From contig NZ_CP026363.1 of NCBI RefSeq assembly GCF_004117055.1, positions 3,402,001-3,466,000 of the forward strand: 64,000 bases of DNA. Reading direction: 5' to 3'. This document shows positions 15,885 through 25,899 of this stretch, in pieces. This DNA is from Brevibacillus agri. GTDB taxonomy: Bacteria > Bacillota > Bacilli > Brevibacillales > Brevibacillaceae. The notes under the pieces are model-generated. The model was given only the letters and a program-made list of their open reading frames with translations. It searched no databases and was not told where the DNA came from. A program made the position numbers and the translations under genes. The number at the start of each line of letters is the position of its first letter. The stretch's first letter is position 1.

Positions 15885-15895
15885 GGTAGACAGGC

Positions 15896-15930
15896 AAAAG
15901 AGCCTGGCTCGGTTGCGAGCGGCAGGCTCC
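15896..15930 (-). terminator. Terminator of the aromatic supraoperon (after aroA)
   Basis: GAGCCTG and CAGGCTC enclose a nested GCTC/GAGC stem and are followed by TTTT on the minus strand. It lies 12 nt after the aroA stop. Confidence 0.85.
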
Positions 15931-15941
15931 TTTCCCTCTTT

Positions 15942-17225
15942 TTACTGTTGGCTGATGCGCGTAAGCAGCTCGTGGAATCCCGGGAACGATACGTCGATCG
16001 CTTCCTCGTTTTCGATTCCCGTCTCCCCTGTTGCCGCCAATCCGGCAATCGCCATCGCCATTCCGATGCGGTGATCGCCCATGCTGTCGATGACCGCGCC
16101 TGTCAGCGGAGTCTCGCCTTCGATAATCATGCCGTCCTCTGTCGGCGTGACACGACCGCCGAACTTGGAGAGCTGGCTTACGACCGTAGCGATGCGGTCG
16201 GTTTCTTTTACCTTCAGCTCCTCCGCATCGCGAATCACGGTCTTGCCCTTTGCCTGCGTCGCCATGACCGCGATCACCGGAATCTCGTCGATCAGCCGCG
16301 GAATGATGTCGCCCGCGATTTCAATGCCGTGCAACTCGGAATGGGTCACGAGCAAATCGGCAACCGGCTCTTCGTTTACGACGCGCTCGTTGAGCAGCTC
16401 CAGGCTTCCGCCCATCGCTTTGACCACGTCGATGATCCCTGTGCGGCTCGGATTGATGCCGACATTTTCGATCAACAGCGAGCTGCCGGGAACAACCATA
16501 ACCGCTGCGATCAAAAACGCCGCAGAGGAAATGTCCCCTGGCACGGAGATAGCCCGTCCTGTCAGCTTTTGTCCGCCTTCTACAGATACGGTCAGGCCGT
16601 CGCGCACGACAGAGACGCCAAACGCTTGCAGCATGCGCTCCGTATGGTCGCGGGACAAATGCGGCTCCGTGACGCTGGTCACGCCGTTCGCCTGCAAGCC
16701 TGCGAGCAAAATCGCCGACTTGACCTGTGCGCTCGCTACCGGAGACTGGTAAGCGATCGCCTCCAGCTTGCCGCCGCGAATCGAGAGTGGCGTAAACTCG
16801 CCGTCTTTTCTGCCGTCGATCTTCGCGCCCATCTGGCGAAGCGGTCCGATCACGCGCCGCATCGGGCGTTTGGCGATCGACTCATCGCCTTCCATCACTA
16901 CGTGAAACGGCTGTGTCGCCATAATTCCGGACATCAGGCGAATCGTCGTCCCGGAGTTGCCGACGTCGAGATGCTGCAAAGGCTCCCGCAGGCCGTACCA
17001 GCCTTTTCCGTGAACAGTCACCTTGTCGCCTTGCTGTTCGATCTCGATGCCCAGGCGGCGGAAGCAACTGATGGTGCTCAGGCAATCTGCCCCAGGCAAA
17101 AAGCCTTCAATCGTGGTGACGCCCTCTGCCAGCGCACCGAACATGACAGCGCGGTGCGAGATGGATTTATCTCCCGGAACACGCACGGTCCCTGTTATTT
17201 TTTTGGCTTGACGAACTCGAAGCAC
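15942..17225 (-). CDS. aroA: 3-phosphoshikimate 1-carboxyvinyltransferase (EPSP synthase)
   Basis: Sixth shikimate-pathway enzyme, making EPSP from shikimate-3-phosphate and PEP. The 427 residues show the family signatures [19 protein letters not shown] near residue 18, [15 protein letters not shown] near 90, and [10 protein letters not shown] with [12 protein letters not shown] toward the C-terminus. It is the last gene of the supraoperon and follows tyrA by 81 nt, the tyrA-aroE order of B. subtilis (where this gene is called aroE). The GNSGTTIR loop contains the residues whose identity governs glyphosate sensitivity; I did not assign a class. Confidence 0.96.
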   Translation of the reverse strand: MLRVRQAKKITGTVRVPGDKSISHRAVMFGALAEGVTTIEGFLPGADCLSTISCFRRLGIEIEQQGDKVTVHGKGWYGLREPLQHLDVGNSGTTIRLMSGIMATQPFHVVMEGDESIAKRPMRRVIGPLRQMGAKIDGRKDGEFTPLSIRGGKLEAIAYQSPVASAQVKSAILLAGLQANGVTSVTEPHLSRDHTERMLQAFGVSVVRDGLTVSVEGGQKLTGRAISVPGDISSAAFLIAAVMVVPGSSLLIENVGINPSRTGIIDVVKAMGGSLELLNERVVNEEPVADLLVTHSELHGIEIAGDIIPRLIDEIPVIAVMATQAKGKTVIRDAEELKVKETDRIATVVSQLSKFGGRVTPTEDGMIIEGETPLTGAVIDSMGDHRIGMAMAIAGLAATGETGIENEEAIDVSFPGFHELLTRISQQ

Positions 17226-17306
17226 AGTTCCACTCCCCTTTGTCTCTTCAGCAATTAGTCATGCTGTGAAGCGTCTTCGTTGTAAAGTGTGTTTGTACAA
17301 AATGGC

Positions 17307-18416
17307 TTAGGAACGCCTGTACACATTGTAATCGAAAAAGCGCAGAAGTTCCTCCCCTTTTTCCATCTCCTCCTGGGAATGGAAGGTGATGCGCAGCGCT
17401 CCGTATATGTCTTCACGCGTCTCTCTGATTTGCAGGTTGGTAATGTTGATCTGCTTCGCTCCCAAAAGCGTCGTGATGCGGCCAATCTCCCCCGGATGGT
17501 CGGGAATGTCGATATACAGGTCGTTCAGAGGCGGCAAAGCCCCGGCTTTGCGCTCCGGCAGGCCGTCGCGAAAATCGCGCGCTGTCTGGAAAAACCGCTC
17601 AATGCCTTCTGGATCGCCCTCTTCCACAAGCTCGATAACATCCTCCAGAGCTTTTGTCCAATCTTTGGCGATTTTTAACAGCGGCTCGCGGTTTTGCAGG
17701 AGCACATCGCGCCACATCCGCGGGTTGCTGGACGCAATGCGCGTAATGTCGCGGAAGCCGCCTGCGGCCAGGCGTGCGTGCCAGCCGTTTTCCTCGTCGT
17801 AGCCCGCAACCAGATTGACCAGCGCGGATGCCAGCACGTGCGGGAAGTGGCTGACCGCGCCCACTACCTGATCGTGGGTGTCAGCGTCCATTTGCACGAC
17901 TTTTGCCCGCGTCAGCGAGAGCAATTCGGTCAGGCGCTCGACTTTTTCAGGCGGGGTGCCCGGTGCGGGCGTCAATACGTAATAGGCATTCTCCAACAGC
18001 CTGTCCGAAGCCGCTTCGACCCCTGACTTGTGCGAGCCTGCCATCGGGTGTCCACCAATGAACGTCACGCGCTCCGGGATGACTTCTACGGCTTGTCTGA
18101 CGATGCCGGCCTTGGTGCTGCCCACGTCTGTTACAATGACGTCTGGCTGCAGCTCCATGTCTTGCAAATGCTGCAAGGTAGCGACGATCTGCTCGACAGG
18201 CGCAGCGAGAAAAATGACATTCGCTTCCCGGACGGCCGTTTGCAAATCGGTCGTGCCTGCGTGGATGACGCCGAGCGTCAACGCTTTATCTAACGGTTCT
18301 TGACGTACGTCGTAACCGACGACCCGGATGTTGGGGTCCCGTCGCATCGACAAAGCGATCGAACCGCCGATCAATCCGACTCCGATTACGGCGATAGTAA
18401 TTTTTTTCATCTCCAC
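17307..18416 (-). CDS. tyrA: Prephenate dehydrogenase with ACT domain
   Basis: Converts prephenate to 4-hydroxyphenylpyruvate in tyrosine synthesis. The NAD-binding loop GVGLIGGSIALSMRR starts near residue 13. The catalytic region includes GGHPMAGSHKSGVEAA, and the C-terminal 75 residues form an ACT domain (YIDIPDHPGEIGRITTLLG) that probably senses an aromatic amino acid. At 369 residues it is the bacillar ACT-containing form. It lies between hisC and aroA in the supraoperon; a hairpin at 18444-18473 precedes it. Confidence 0.95.
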   Translation of the reverse strand: MEMKKITIAVIGVGLIGGSIALSMRRDPNIRVVGYDVRQEPLDKALTLGVIHAGTTDLQTAVREANVIFLAAPVEQIVATLQHLQDMELQPDVIVTDVGSTKAGIVRQAVEVIPERVTFIGGHPMAGSHKSGVEAASDRLLENAYYVLTPAPGTPPEKVERLTELLSLTRAKVVQMDADTHDQVVGAVSHFPHVLASALVNLVAGYDEENGWHARLAAGGFRDITRIASSNPRMWRDVLLQNREPLLKIAKDWTKALEDVIELVEEGDPEGIERFFQTARDFRDGLPERKAGALPPLNDLYIDIPDHPGEIGRITTLLGAKQINITNLQIRETREDIYGALRITFHSQEEMEKGEELLRFFDYNVYRRS

Positions 18417-18443
18417 TTCCTGTCCTTCCTTGTTCGCGTAGAC

Positions 18444-18473
18444 AAAGATGCCGGGGCACGCCCGGCATCTTTT
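18444..18473 (-). terminator. Intercistronic hairpin between hisC and tyrA
   Basis: AAAGATGCCGGG and CCCGGCATCTTT form a perfect 12-bp stem with a 5-nt loop. The T-tract is short (TTT), so it may only partly terminate, or it may protect the 3' end of the trp-hisC message. Confidence 0.7.
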
Positions 18474-18478
18474 GTCCG

Positions 18479-19573
18479 TTATTTCAATGCGCCAGTCACA
18501 ATTTCTTTCAACACAGACAAAATCTTTTCATTCTGTTCTTTCGTTCCCACCGTAATCCGCTGGTATCCCGGGAAGCCGAGTGCATTCCCCGAGCGCACGA
18601 TGATGCCGTGCGTCAACAGCTTTTTGAACACTTCATCGGAATCTCTTTTCAGGTCAACCAAAATGAAGTTGGTCTGCGACGGGAAGTAAGAAAGTCCCCA
18701 CTCGTCAAAAGCGTCCGTCAATTGCTTCAGCCCTTCGCGGTTGCGCTCGCGGCATGCGGCCACGAACTCCTGGTCGCGCAAGGCCGCACGAGCTGCTACT
18801 TGACCGAGCGCTCCGGTGTTGAACGGTTCGCGCACGTGCTCCAGTGCAGACACCAGCTCTTCGGAGGCGATGCCGTAGCCGATCCGCAGCGTTGCCAGAC
18901 CGTAAATTTTGGAGAACGTCCGCAAAATAATCAGATTCGGATACTGATCGAGCAAAGGAACGGTTTGTGGATATTTTGGATCAACAACATACTCGTAATA
19001 AGCTTCATCCAAAACAACGAGAACGCTGCTCGGCACTTTTTTCAGGAACGCTTCCAGCTCTGTCGCAGTCACGATGGTACCGGACGGGTTGTTCGGGTTA
19101 CATACCCATACGACTTTCGTCTGTTCGTTGATGGCTGCTGCCATCGCTTCCAGATCGTGAACGCCGTCCTTGAGCGGAACCTCGATCAGCTCTGCCCCTT
19201 CGATAATCGCATTGGAGCGATACTGGGAAAAGGTAGGAGTCGCCATGACCGTGTTCGTGCCTTCACTCAAAAAAGCGCGGGAGATCATCAACAAATTTTC
19301 GTCGGAACCATTGCCGAAAATGAGTTGACTAGGCTTCACGCCGAGGAAATCGGCCAAATCCCAGCGCAGGCTGAGGCTTGCGCCGTCCGGGTAAAGAGCG
19401 AGATTATCCAGTTGCTCCGCAATGGCCGCCTTCGCCTTAGGCGAGCAGCCGTAAGGGTTCTCGTTGGACGCCAGCTTGATTACTTCTGTCAAACCAAACT
19501 CCCGTTTGACGTCTTCAATGGGCTTCCCTGGCTGATATACCGGGGCATTGAGTATGCGTTGCTTCGGTTGCAT
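18479..19573 (-). CDS. hisC: Histidinol-phosphate aminotransferase
   Basis: PLP-dependent class I/II aminotransferase. In B. subtilis the enzyme in this place serves both histidine and tyrosine/phenylalanine synthesis. Visible motifs are [17 protein letters not shown] near the N-terminus, [15 protein letters not shown], and the PLP-lysine block [17 protein letters not shown]. The 364-residue length is normal. It follows trpA by 29 nt inside the aromatic supraoperon, away from any other his gene, which supports the dual role. Confidence 0.95.
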   Translation of the reverse strand: MQPKQRILNAPVYQPGKPIEDVKREFGLTEVIKLASNENPYGCSPKAKAAIAEQLDNLALYPDGASLSLRWDLADFLGVKPSQLIFGNGSDENLLMISRAFLSEGTNTVMATPTFSQYRSNAIIEGAELIEVPLKDGVHDLEAMAAAINEQTKVVWVCNPNNPSGTIVTATELEAFLKKVPSSVLVVLDEAYYEYVVDPKYPQTVPLLDQYPNLIILRTFSKIYGLATLRIGYGIASEELVSALEHVREPFNTGALGQVAARAALRDQEFVAACRERNREGLKQLTDAFDEWGLSYFPSQTNFILVDLKRDSDEVFKKLLTHGIIVRSGNALGFPGYQRITVGTKEQNEKILSVLKEIVTGALK

Positions 19574-19602
19574 CCACGTTCACTCCAGTCACATTTTTCC
19601 CA

Positions 19603-20424
19603 TTATTGTAGCGCACTCGCCAACTGTTGTACAAACGTTTTTATTTTTTCAACAGCAACTGGCATTTGTGCCGGATCTTTCAGTTGGTCCTCGTGCTGTT
19701 CAATCTGCTGCACGATCGCGCTGCCCACGATCACGCCGTCTGCATGCGGCGCTACGGCCCGCACCTGCTCTGGCGTGGAGATGCCGAATCCGACGGCAGT
19801 CGGCGCAGTCGTGCTTGCTTTTACCCGCGCCAAAAAGTCCGCCAAGTCTTCGCGCAAGTCTGTCCGCGCTCCCGTCACGCCGAGCGACGAAACGCAGTAC
19901 AAAAAGCCTGTCGCCTGCTCGCCGATCGTCTGGATGCGCGTATCGGACGTCGGTGCCACGAGCGAAATGACGTGCAAGCCGTTTTGCTTCGCGGCAGCCA
20001 CGGCAGGGCCGTTTTCTTCAATCGGCAAATCCGGAATGACGACGCCGTCTGCTCCATGCGCGGCCAGGTCGGCGAAAAAGCGTTCGATTCCGTATTGCAG
20101 CACGGGATTGAAGTAAGAAAACAGGACGATGCCCGCTTCTACGCCCGACTCTCGCAGGCGGGAGACGAGCTGCAAGGCGTCTGCGATCGACACGCCGTGT
20201 TGCAGCGCACGCTGCGAGGCGCGCTGGATCGTAGGGCCATCTGCCAGCGGATCGGAATACGGAACGCCAAGCTCGATCACGTCCGCTCCGGCCTCCACCA
20301 TCGCAGTCACGAGTTGAAACGTCGCTTCCAAGGTCGGATCTCCTACCGTAATAAACGGGATAAAACGCTTGCGGCTGCGATCCGCAAACAAACGGTCAAT
20401 TCGATTCGTTGCTGCCGTCATCAT
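19603..20424 (-). CDS. trpA: Tryptophan synthase alpha chain
   Basis: Cleaves indole-3-glycerol phosphate to indole and glyceraldehyde-3-phosphate in complex with TrpB. The 273-residue barrel shows [18 protein letters not shown], with the catalytic Glu in the following [16 protein letters not shown] block, and [10 protein letters not shown] with GVIVGSAIV near the phosphate site. The start overlaps the trpB stop (ATGATG; either ATG, 20424 or 20421, could serve, and GGAG spacing slightly favours the second). The overlap implies coupled translation. Confidence 0.95.
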   Translation of the reverse strand: MMTAATNRIDRLFADRSRKRFIPFITVGDPTLEATFQLVTAMVEAGADVIELGVPYSDPLADGPTIQRASQRALQHGVSIADALQLVSRLRESGVEAGIVLFSYFNPVLQYGIERFFADLAAHGADGVVIPDLPIEENGPAVAAAKQNGLHVISLVAPTSDTRIQTIGEQATGFLYCVSSLGVTGARTDLREDLADFLARVKASTTAPTAVGFGISTPEQVRAVAPHADGVIVGSAIVQQIEQHEDQLKDPAQMPVAVEKIKTFVQQLASALQ

Positions 20425-21653
20425 GCCACTCCCCCTTCTGTGCGTTCCGCCAGCGCTTCCTGGATGGTCAGCACGTCTTTGTCCCCGCGTCCCGACAGGC
20501 AAATGACGATGATCTTCTCCGGCGACATTTGCGGAGCGCGCTTGATGACCTCAGCAATCGCGTGGGCGCTCTCCAGTGCGGGAATAATCCCTTCCGTGCG
20601 GCACAAAAGCTCGACGGCCGCGAGCGCCTCCGCATCGGTTACGGACGTGTACGTCACTCTCCCGGTATCTTTTAAATACGCATGCTCAGGGCCGACGCCC
20701 GGGTAGTCCAGCCCCGCCGAGATCGAGTGCGCCTCTTGCACCTGTCCGTGCGCATCCTGCAGCAAGTAGGTGAGCGAGCCGTGAATCACGCCTGGCCGCC
20801 CAAGGGTCAATGTCGCGGCATGCTTGTCTGTCTCGATTCCTTTTCCTGCCGCTTCCACGCCGCGAAGCGCGACAGACTCATCCTGAATAAACGGGTAAAA
20901 CATCCCGATCGCGTTGCTGCCGCCGCCTACGCAGGCGACTACCTCGTCGGGCAGCTTGCCGAGTTGCTGCAAAATTTGCTGGCGCGTCTCCTCCCCGATA
21001 ATTTTCTGGAACTCGCGCACCATGTACGGATACGGATGCGGGCCGACGACCGAGCCGATCACGTAAAACGTCTCCTCTACGTGCGAAACCCAGTGGCGAA
21101 TCGCCTCGTTCGTCGCGTCCTTCAGCGTCCGCGAGCCGGACACGGCCGGAATGACTTCCGCTCCCAACAAGTTCATGCGAAAGACGTTCAACGATTGGCG
21201 GCGAATGTCTTCCTCGCCCATGAACACTTTGCAGGAAAGCCCGAGCTTCGCTGCGACCGTCGCGCTGGCAACGCCGTGCTGCCCCGCTCCCGTCTCTGCG
21301 ATAATCGCCTTTTTGCCCATACGCTTTGCCAAAAGCGCCTGCCCGAGCGCATTGTTCAGCTTGTGCGCCCCGGTATGGTTGAGGTCTTCGCGCTTGAGGT
21401 AAATTTGCGCCCCGCCAAGCGCCTCCGTCAGCCGCTCCGCATGTGTCAGCGGCGTAGGGCGACCTGCGTATTTGCTGAGCAGCTCATTCAGCTCGGCTAC
21501 GAACTGTGGATCACGTCGCGCTTCCTCAAAAGCAGCCTCCAGCTCGTACAAAGCATTCATCAACGTCTCTGGCACGAATTTTCCGCCGAACGCTCCAAAC
21601 CGTCCGTTCTCGTCAGGCACGACCCGCGTGGTTGTCTGTGTATTGCTTGGCAT
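20421..21653 (-). CDS. trpB: Tryptophan synthase beta chain
   Basis: PLP-dependent subunit that condenses indole with serine. The 410 residues include [18 protein letters not shown] near the start, the PLP-lysine motif [36 protein letters not shown], and the phosphate loop [15 protein letters not shown]. The ATG lies 41 nt inside the trpF reading frame, an unusually long overlap between two intact genes. It overlaps trpA at its other end. Confidence 0.96.
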   Translation of the reverse strand: MPSNTQTTTRVVPDENGRFGAFGGKFVPETLMNALYELEAAFEEARRDPQFVAELNELLSKYAGRPTPLTHAERLTEALGGAQIYLKREDLNHTGAHKLNNALGQALLAKRMGKKAIIAETGAGQHGVASATVAAKLGLSCKVFMGEEDIRRQSLNVFRMNLLGAEVIPAVSGSRTLKDATNEAIRHWVSHVEETFYVIGSVVGPHPYPYMVREFQKIIGEETRQQILQQLGKLPDEVVACVGGGSNAIGMFYPFIQDESVALRGVEAAGKGIETDKHAATLTLGRPGVIHGSLTYLLQDAHGQVQEAHSISAGLDYPGVGPEHAYLKDTGRVTYTSVTDAEALAAVELLCRTEGIIPALESAHAIAEVIKRAPQMSPEKIIVICLSGRGDKDVLTIQEALAERTEGGVA

Positions 21654-22284
21654 GCGCCTTCACCCTCTCCACCAGTTTTTTTATCTTATCTCCGTCTTTC
21701 TCTCCATCCGTCTCTACTCCGCTGGACACGTCGATCACCGCAGCCTGGTACGTGCCAATCAGCTCGGCTACGTTTTCGGCATGAATCCCGCCTGCGATGA
21801 TGCAATCCGCTTCCTTGCACTTCGCTTGCAGCAGCGGAATTTGCTCCCACGAAAACTTTTTCCCTGTTCCGCCTGCTTGCGCCGGATCGTACGTATCGAA
21901 CAAAAAGGCGCTTACAATCCCCTGATACGCTTCCAGCGACGCGGAGGCATCCGCTTCGCCTCCAACAGCCAGTGCCTTCCATACCGGCACCGAAAACCGC
22001 TCTCGCACTTGGCGGCAAAATTCCGGCGTCTCCTGGCCGTGCAGTTGAATGACAGAAAGCGGCGCTTCCGCGAGCACTTCAGCCAGCTCATCCATCGTCG
22101 GATTGACAAACACGCCGACAGCCGGCGGGTGGCCGAAAACGGCAGCGAGCAGCCTCCCTGCCGTTTTCGCGTCTACCTTGCGCTTGCTTGGCGCAAACAC
22201 CAGACCGACATAGTCGACGTCCAGCTCTTTTAGCAGCGCAAGCGTCTCCGGGCGTTTGATCCCGCAAATTTTCAACCGGGTCAC
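21613..22284 (-). CDS. trpF: Phosphoribosylanthranilate isomerase
   Basis: Third step of tryptophan synthesis. The 223-residue barrel begins [20 protein letters not shown], with the catalytic Cys in KICG. It carries [28 protein letters not shown] and the C-terminal [14 protein letters not shown]. It overlaps trpC by 4 nt upstream and trpB by 41 nt downstream. Confidence 0.94.
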   Translation of the reverse strand: MTRLKICGIKRPETLALLKELDVDYVGLVFAPSKRKVDAKTAGRLLAAVFGHPPAVGVFVNPTMDELAEVLAEAPLSVIQLHGQETPEFCRQVRERFSVPVWKALAVGGEADASASLEAYQGIVSAFLFDTYDPAQAGGTGKKFSWEQIPLLQAKCKEADCIIAGGIHAENVAELIGTYQAAVIDVSSGVETDGEKDGDKIKKLVERVKAHAKQYTDNHAGRA

Positions 22285-23090
22285 AAGCTCACCCCCGCCT
22301 TGCTGCCTTTCGCTGGTCCGACCAGATCGAAAACCGCCTGTTTCACGTCTTGCTGGCGCATGAAGTGCTCGCCGACCAAAACCGCTCTCGCTCCCGCCTG
22401 TCTGACGTTTTCCACATCGGTCGCAGAAGAAATGCCGCTTTCGCTAACGACAGTCAGGGAAGCAGGCAGTTCCGCGAGCAGTTCGTGCGTCACCGCGAGA
22501 TCGGTCTGAAACGTATGCAGGTTGCGGTTGTTGATCCCGAGCAGCTTCGGTTCGATCGCGCGGAAAACGAGCTCGCACTCCCGCTTGTCGTGGACTTCGA
22601 CGAGGACGTCCATCCCGAGTTGTTCCGCCGTCTGCGACAAATGCCGCAGTTGCTCGTGCGTAAGGATCGCGGCGATGAGCAAAATGCAATCCGCTCCGGC
22701 TGCCCGCGCTTCCACTACCTGAATGTCTTCGATGAGAAAATCTTTTCGCAGCAAAGGACGGTCTACCGCTTCGCGAATGCCCTGCAAATAAGCGAGACTG
22801 CCCTGGAAAAACGACTCGTCGGTCAAGACGGACAGGCACTCGGCCTCAGCCGCCTGATACGCCCGCGCAATCGCGAGCGGGTCAAAATCCGGGCGAATCA
22901 GCCCTTTGGACGGCGAAGCCTTTTTCACTTCGGCAATTACGCTGACCGGGCGGCTGCTCTGTTCCAGCGCCTGGCGAAAGCCGCGCGGACGCTCCTGCGC
23001 TTTGGCTTGCTGCAGCAAGGCCGCTACCGTCGTCTCTTTTTGCAGGCGAGCGATTTCCTCGCGTTTTTTTTCCACGATTTTATGAAGCAT
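22281..23090 (-). CDS. trpC: Indole-3-glycerol-phosphate synthase
   Basis: Fourth step of tryptophan synthesis. The 269 residues begin LHKIVEKKREEIARLQ. The barrel carries VIAEVKKASPSKGLIRPDFD (catalytic Lys), LRKDFLIEDIQVVEARAAGA, LGINNRNLHTF, SESGI and VLVGEHFM. It overlaps trpD by 11 nt and trpF by 4 nt, so the whole trpEDCFBA group is translationally coupled. Confidence 0.95.
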   Translation of the reverse strand: MLHKIVEKKREEIARLQKETTVAALLQQAKAQERPRGFRQALEQSSRPVSVIAEVKKASPSKGLIRPDFDPLAIARAYQAAEAECLSVLTDESFFQGSLAYLQGIREAVDRPLLRKDFLIEDIQVVEARAAGADCILLIAAILTHEQLRHLSQTAEQLGMDVLVEVHDKRECELVFRAIEPKLLGINNRNLHTFQTDLAVTHELLAELPASLTVVSESGISSATDVENVRQAGARAVLVGEHFMRQQDVKQAVFDLVGPAKGSKAGVSL

Positions 23091-24105
23091 GAATCATCCC
23101 TCCTGCAATTTGCCGAATGTGCTCCAGCTTGCGCATGACGAGTCCGTCGTCAATCAGCTCCGCTGCCCGGATCACGCCTGCTTCGATCGAGCGAACGCGA
23201 TTCGCCAGGTAGAGGATCGCCCCTGCGTTTAACAGCACGATGTCGCGCGCCGCCCCGCGCTTGCCAGCGAACACCTCGCGAATGATCGTCGCGTTTTCGC
23301 ACGCGTCTCCGCCGCGCAGCGCTTCTTTTTCATGGCGGCGCAATCCGAACTGTTCTGGGTCGATCTCATACGTGCGAATCTCGCCGTCACGCAGCTCCGC
23401 GATCTGGCTTGTTCCCGTCACGGTCAGCTCATCCAGCCCGTCAGAGCCAGCCACGACCAGCGCCCGCTCTACATGCAGCTCGCGCAGGACAGCCGCGACA
23501 GTCGGCAGCAGCTTCGCATCATAGACGCCCATGAGCTGATGGCTGGCGTTTGCCGGATTCGTCAGCGGGCCAAGCAGGTTGAAAACGGTGCGCACGGCCA
23601 GCTCCTTGCGCGGACCTGCCGCATGCTTCATCGCCTGGTGGTAGAGCGGCGCGAACAAAAAGCACAGGTTGGTCGCACGCAGACAATCAGCGGCGGACTT
23701 GGGCGACAGGTTGACCGGAACGCCCAGCTCTTCGAGGACGTCTGCACTGCCGCTTTTGCTCGACACAGCCCGGTTGCCGTGCTTGGCGATCCGCACGCCG
23801 TCGCTCGCCGCCACAATCGCACTGGCTGTCGAGATATTGAACGTGTTGCTGCCGTCTCCCCCTGTGCCGCACGTATCGACCAGACCCGGCAGCTCGATCG
23901 GAAAACGCATCGCCCGGGCGCGCATCGCCTGCGCAAACCCGATGATTTCCTCTACTTGCTCGCCCTTGAGCCGCATACTCGCCAAAAAGGCTCCGATCTG
24001 GGCTGGCGTCGCTTTGCCGTCCATGATTTCTCCCATCGCTTCCTCTGCGATTGCCCGCGACAAATCGTTTCCTTGCAAAATTTGCTCCAATGCATGGGTC
24101 AGCAT
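23080..24105 (-). CDS. trpD: Anthranilate phosphoribosyltransferase
   Basis: Second step of tryptophan synthesis. The 341 residues carry the diagnostic VDTCGTGGDGSNTFNIST loop for PRPP binding near residue 80, KHGNRAVSSKSGSADVLEELG, and the LGPLTNPA block. The start is the ATG at 24105 with AAGGAGGT 7 nt upstream, overlapping the trpE stop by 7 nt; the frame is open further upstream inside trpE. Confidence 0.95.
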   Translation of the reverse strand: MLTHALEQILQGNDLSRAIAEEAMGEIMDGKATPAQIGAFLASMRLKGEQVEEIIGFAQAMRARAMRFPIELPGLVDTCGTGGDGSNTFNISTASAIVAASDGVRIAKHGNRAVSSKSGSADVLEELGVPVNLSPKSAADCLRATNLCFLFAPLYHQAMKHAAGPRKELAVRTVFNLLGPLTNPANASHQLMGVYDAKLLPTVAAVLRELHVERALVVAGSDGLDELTVTGTSQIAELRDGEIRTYEIDPEQFGLRRHEKEALRGGDACENATIIREVFAGKRGAARDIVLLNAGAILYLANRVRSIEAGVIRAAELIDDGLVMRKLEHIRQIAGGMIHAS

Positions 24106-25613
24106 GGCAATACCTCCTTGCGCACAAATAGCTGTTCTGCCTTTTCCAAAGCCGAAATCATCGCGGCTGCCTTGTTTACCGTCTCCTGGTATTCGCTTGC
24201 GGGAACCGAGTCGGCGACGATGCCTGCTCCTGCCTGCACGTGCGCGTACCCATCCTGGAAAAACAACGTCCGGATCGTGATGCAACTGTCGAGCGAGCCG
24301 TCGAAGGAAATGTAGCCGATCGCTCCGGCGTACAGATGGCGGGCATCCGGTTCCAGCTCGGCGATAATCTCCATCGCCCGCAGCTTGGGCGAGCCGGAGA
24401 CGGTCCCGGCCGGGAAGGCGCTGAGCAGGGCGTCAAAAGCGTGTAGCCCCTCGCGCAGCTTGCCCGTCACGTGCGACACCATGTGCATCACATGCGAGTA
24501 ATTTTCGATGACGAGCGCCTCTTCCACGCGGACGCTGCCGTAAGCCGACACCTTGCCGACATCGTTGCGGCCCAGGTCCAGAAGCATGTAATGCTCCGCC
24601 CGTTCCTTTTTGTCGGCCAAAAGGTCTGCCGCCAGCTCCTCGTCCTCCTGCGGCGTCGCGCCTCTTTTTCTCGTTCCGGCGATCGGGCGCATCTCGACTT
24701 TTTCATCCTCGACCCGCACGAGCAGCTCGGGAGACGTACCGACGACCGTCTCGCCCTCGTATTCGAGGTAGTACATGTACGGCGAAGGATTCAGCGTGCG
24801 AAGCAGTCTGTACACGGCAAACGGATCGACGTCGGTCTTGACGGAAAAGCGCTGCGAGAGCACTACCTGGAAAATATCGCCCGCTGCGATGTACTCTTTT
24901 GCCTGCTCGACCATCCGCTCGTACTGCTCGCGGCTCATGTTCGGCTCGACGTTGAGCGGGGCTGGCGACTGGGTTTCTACCTGGATGCGGCTGTCCACCT
25001 CCAGCGGAGCGGTTACCTTTGTAGCGAGCTGCTCCAGCCTTTCGCAGACTAGCTTGTATTTTTCGTCAATAACTTCGGCGGAATCTCCCGGCTCTACGTG
25101 CAAGTTGACGATCAACTGAATTTCCTGCTTCAAGTGATCGAAAGCGATCATTTCGTCGACGAAGAGGAAGCGCATGTCTGGCACGCGTACTGCCTCTTGG
25201 CGGTGCGCCGGCAAATTTTCAAAATAGCGCAGGGTGTTGTAGCCAAAAAAGCCTACGGCCCCGCCGCTCAAGCGGGGAAAGCCGGGCAGCTTCGGGCTCT
25301 TGAAGCGATCCGTCTCCTGGCGCAAAAAGTGGACGGGATTGCCTGTCAAAGCTTTTCGCTCTCCGCTGCGCGTCACTACGGAGATGTCTTCCCCTTTTGC
25401 TTCCACGATTTGAAAAGGGTTCATCCCGATGAACGAGAAACGGGCCCAACGCGCTCCGCCTTCCACGCTCTCCAGCAAAAACGAATCACTCGTACGAATC
25501 TTCTGATACAAACGGATGGGTGTCTCCTGGTCTGCCAAAAGCTTCAGGCTCACAGGAATCAGGGAATAGGTCGCCGAAAGGTTCTTGACCTCAGCAAGGG
25601 AGGGAAAATACAT
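24099..25613 (-). CDS. trpE: Anthranilate synthase component I
   Basis: Makes anthranilate from chorismate with an amidotransferase partner. No trpG is present in this operon; in B. subtilis that partner is shared with folate synthesis and encoded elsewhere. The 504 residues include the N-terminal feedback region (SDSFLLESVEGGARWARFSF holds the LLES element that binds tryptophan in this family), the chorismate-binding core (DIFQVVLSQRF, GTSPELLVRVE, PIAGTRKRG) and GTVSGSPKLRAMEII. Its leader carries an 11-triplet TRAP site and a terminator, and the ribosome site AAGGAGATGA can be masked by an upstream CTCCCTTTT. Confidence 0.96.
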   Translation of the reverse strand: MYFPSLAEVKNLSATYSLIPVSLKLLADQETPIRLYQKIRTSDSFLLESVEGGARWARFSFIGMNPFQIVEAKGEDISVVTRSGERKALTGNPVHFLRQETDRFKSPKLPGFPRLSGGAVGFFGYNTLRYFENLPAHRQEAVRVPDMRFLFVDEMIAFDHLKQEIQLIVNLHVEPGDSAEVIDEKYKLVCERLEQLATKVTAPLEVDSRIQVETQSPAPLNVEPNMSREQYERMVEQAKEYIAAGDIFQVVLSQRFSVKTDVDPFAVYRLLRTLNPSPYMYYLEYEGETVVGTSPELLVRVEDEKVEMRPIAGTRKRGATPQEDEELAADLLADKKERAEHYMLLDLGRNDVGKVSAYGSVRVEEALVIENYSHVMHMVSHVTGKLREGLHAFDALLSAFPAGTVSGSPKLRAMEIIAELEPDARHLYAGAIGYISFDGSLDSCITIRTLFFQDGYAHVQAGAGIVADSVPASEYQETVNKAAAMISALEKAEQLFVRKEVLPC

Positions 25614-25623
25614 GAACTCTCAT

Positions 25624-25651
25624 CTCCTTTTTAGTGGGAGCGAAAAGGGAG
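25624..25651 (-). promoter_or_regulatory. trpE ribosome-binding site with complementary blocking arm
   Basis: The trpE Shine-Dalgarno AAAAAGGAG (25624-25632) can pair with CTCCCTTTT (25643-25651) in the same leader, eight of nine positions matching, with a 10-nt loop. In B. subtilis TRAP also lowers trpE translation through a hairpin that hides the ribosome site. Here the arms are visible; the regulation is inferred. Confidence 0.5.
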
Positions 25652-25710
25652 AACAACCGCCTTTTCACTGCCCGCTGCCTAGAGCGAGAGGTAGGGGGGA
25701 GAAAAAAATA

Positions 25711-25742
25711 TACAAAAAAACCCAGCGACAGAACTGGATTGG
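25711..25742 (-). terminator. trp leader attenuator (terminator)
   Basis: On the minus strand AATCCAG pairs with CTGGGTT (one G-T pair) around an 8-nt loop, followed by a run of T. Just upstream, TGGGTA and TACCCA can form a competing hairpin, and CTGG near 25758 can pair with the CCAG of the terminator arm. Terminator and antiterminator are thus mutually exclusive, as in TRAP-controlled leaders. Confidence 0.8.
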
Positions 25743-25766
25743 GTAGACAAATATGTACCCAGCCTG

Positions 25767-25820
25767 CTCTTCTCTCCTCAACCTAACTCATCTCAACTCT
25801 GCTCTACTCATTCTCAACTC
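25767..25820 (-). promoter_or_regulatory. TRAP (MtrB) RNA-binding site: 11 GAG/TAG triplets
   Basis: Read on the minus strand from 25820 to 25767 there are eleven triplets, ten GAG and one TAG. Spacers are 2,3,2,2,2,2,1,3,2,2 nt. TRAP is an 11-subunit ring that binds eleven (G/U)AG repeats, normally 2-3 nt apart, so number and spacing both fit; only the TAG has a 1-nt spacer on one side. The site ends 25 nt before the terminator, and its last triplets border the antiterminator arm. Confidence 0.92.
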
Positions 25821-25870
25821 AGCCGGTATTGGCTCTTCTTCTGCAAAAACGAGGCGCTCTCGTTTCATTT

Positions 25871-25899
25871 ATGGTAAAAGAGAGCGCCCTGATTGTCAA
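25871..25899 (-). promoter_or_regulatory. Promoter of the trpE operon
   Basis: Minus-strand TTGACA (25894-25899) and TACCAT (25871-25876) with a 17-nt spacer. The -35 overlaps the stop codon of aroH. The predicted start near 25864 places the TRAP site about 45 nt into the transcript. A second TTGACA 14 nt upstream has no matching -10. Confidence 0.65.
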
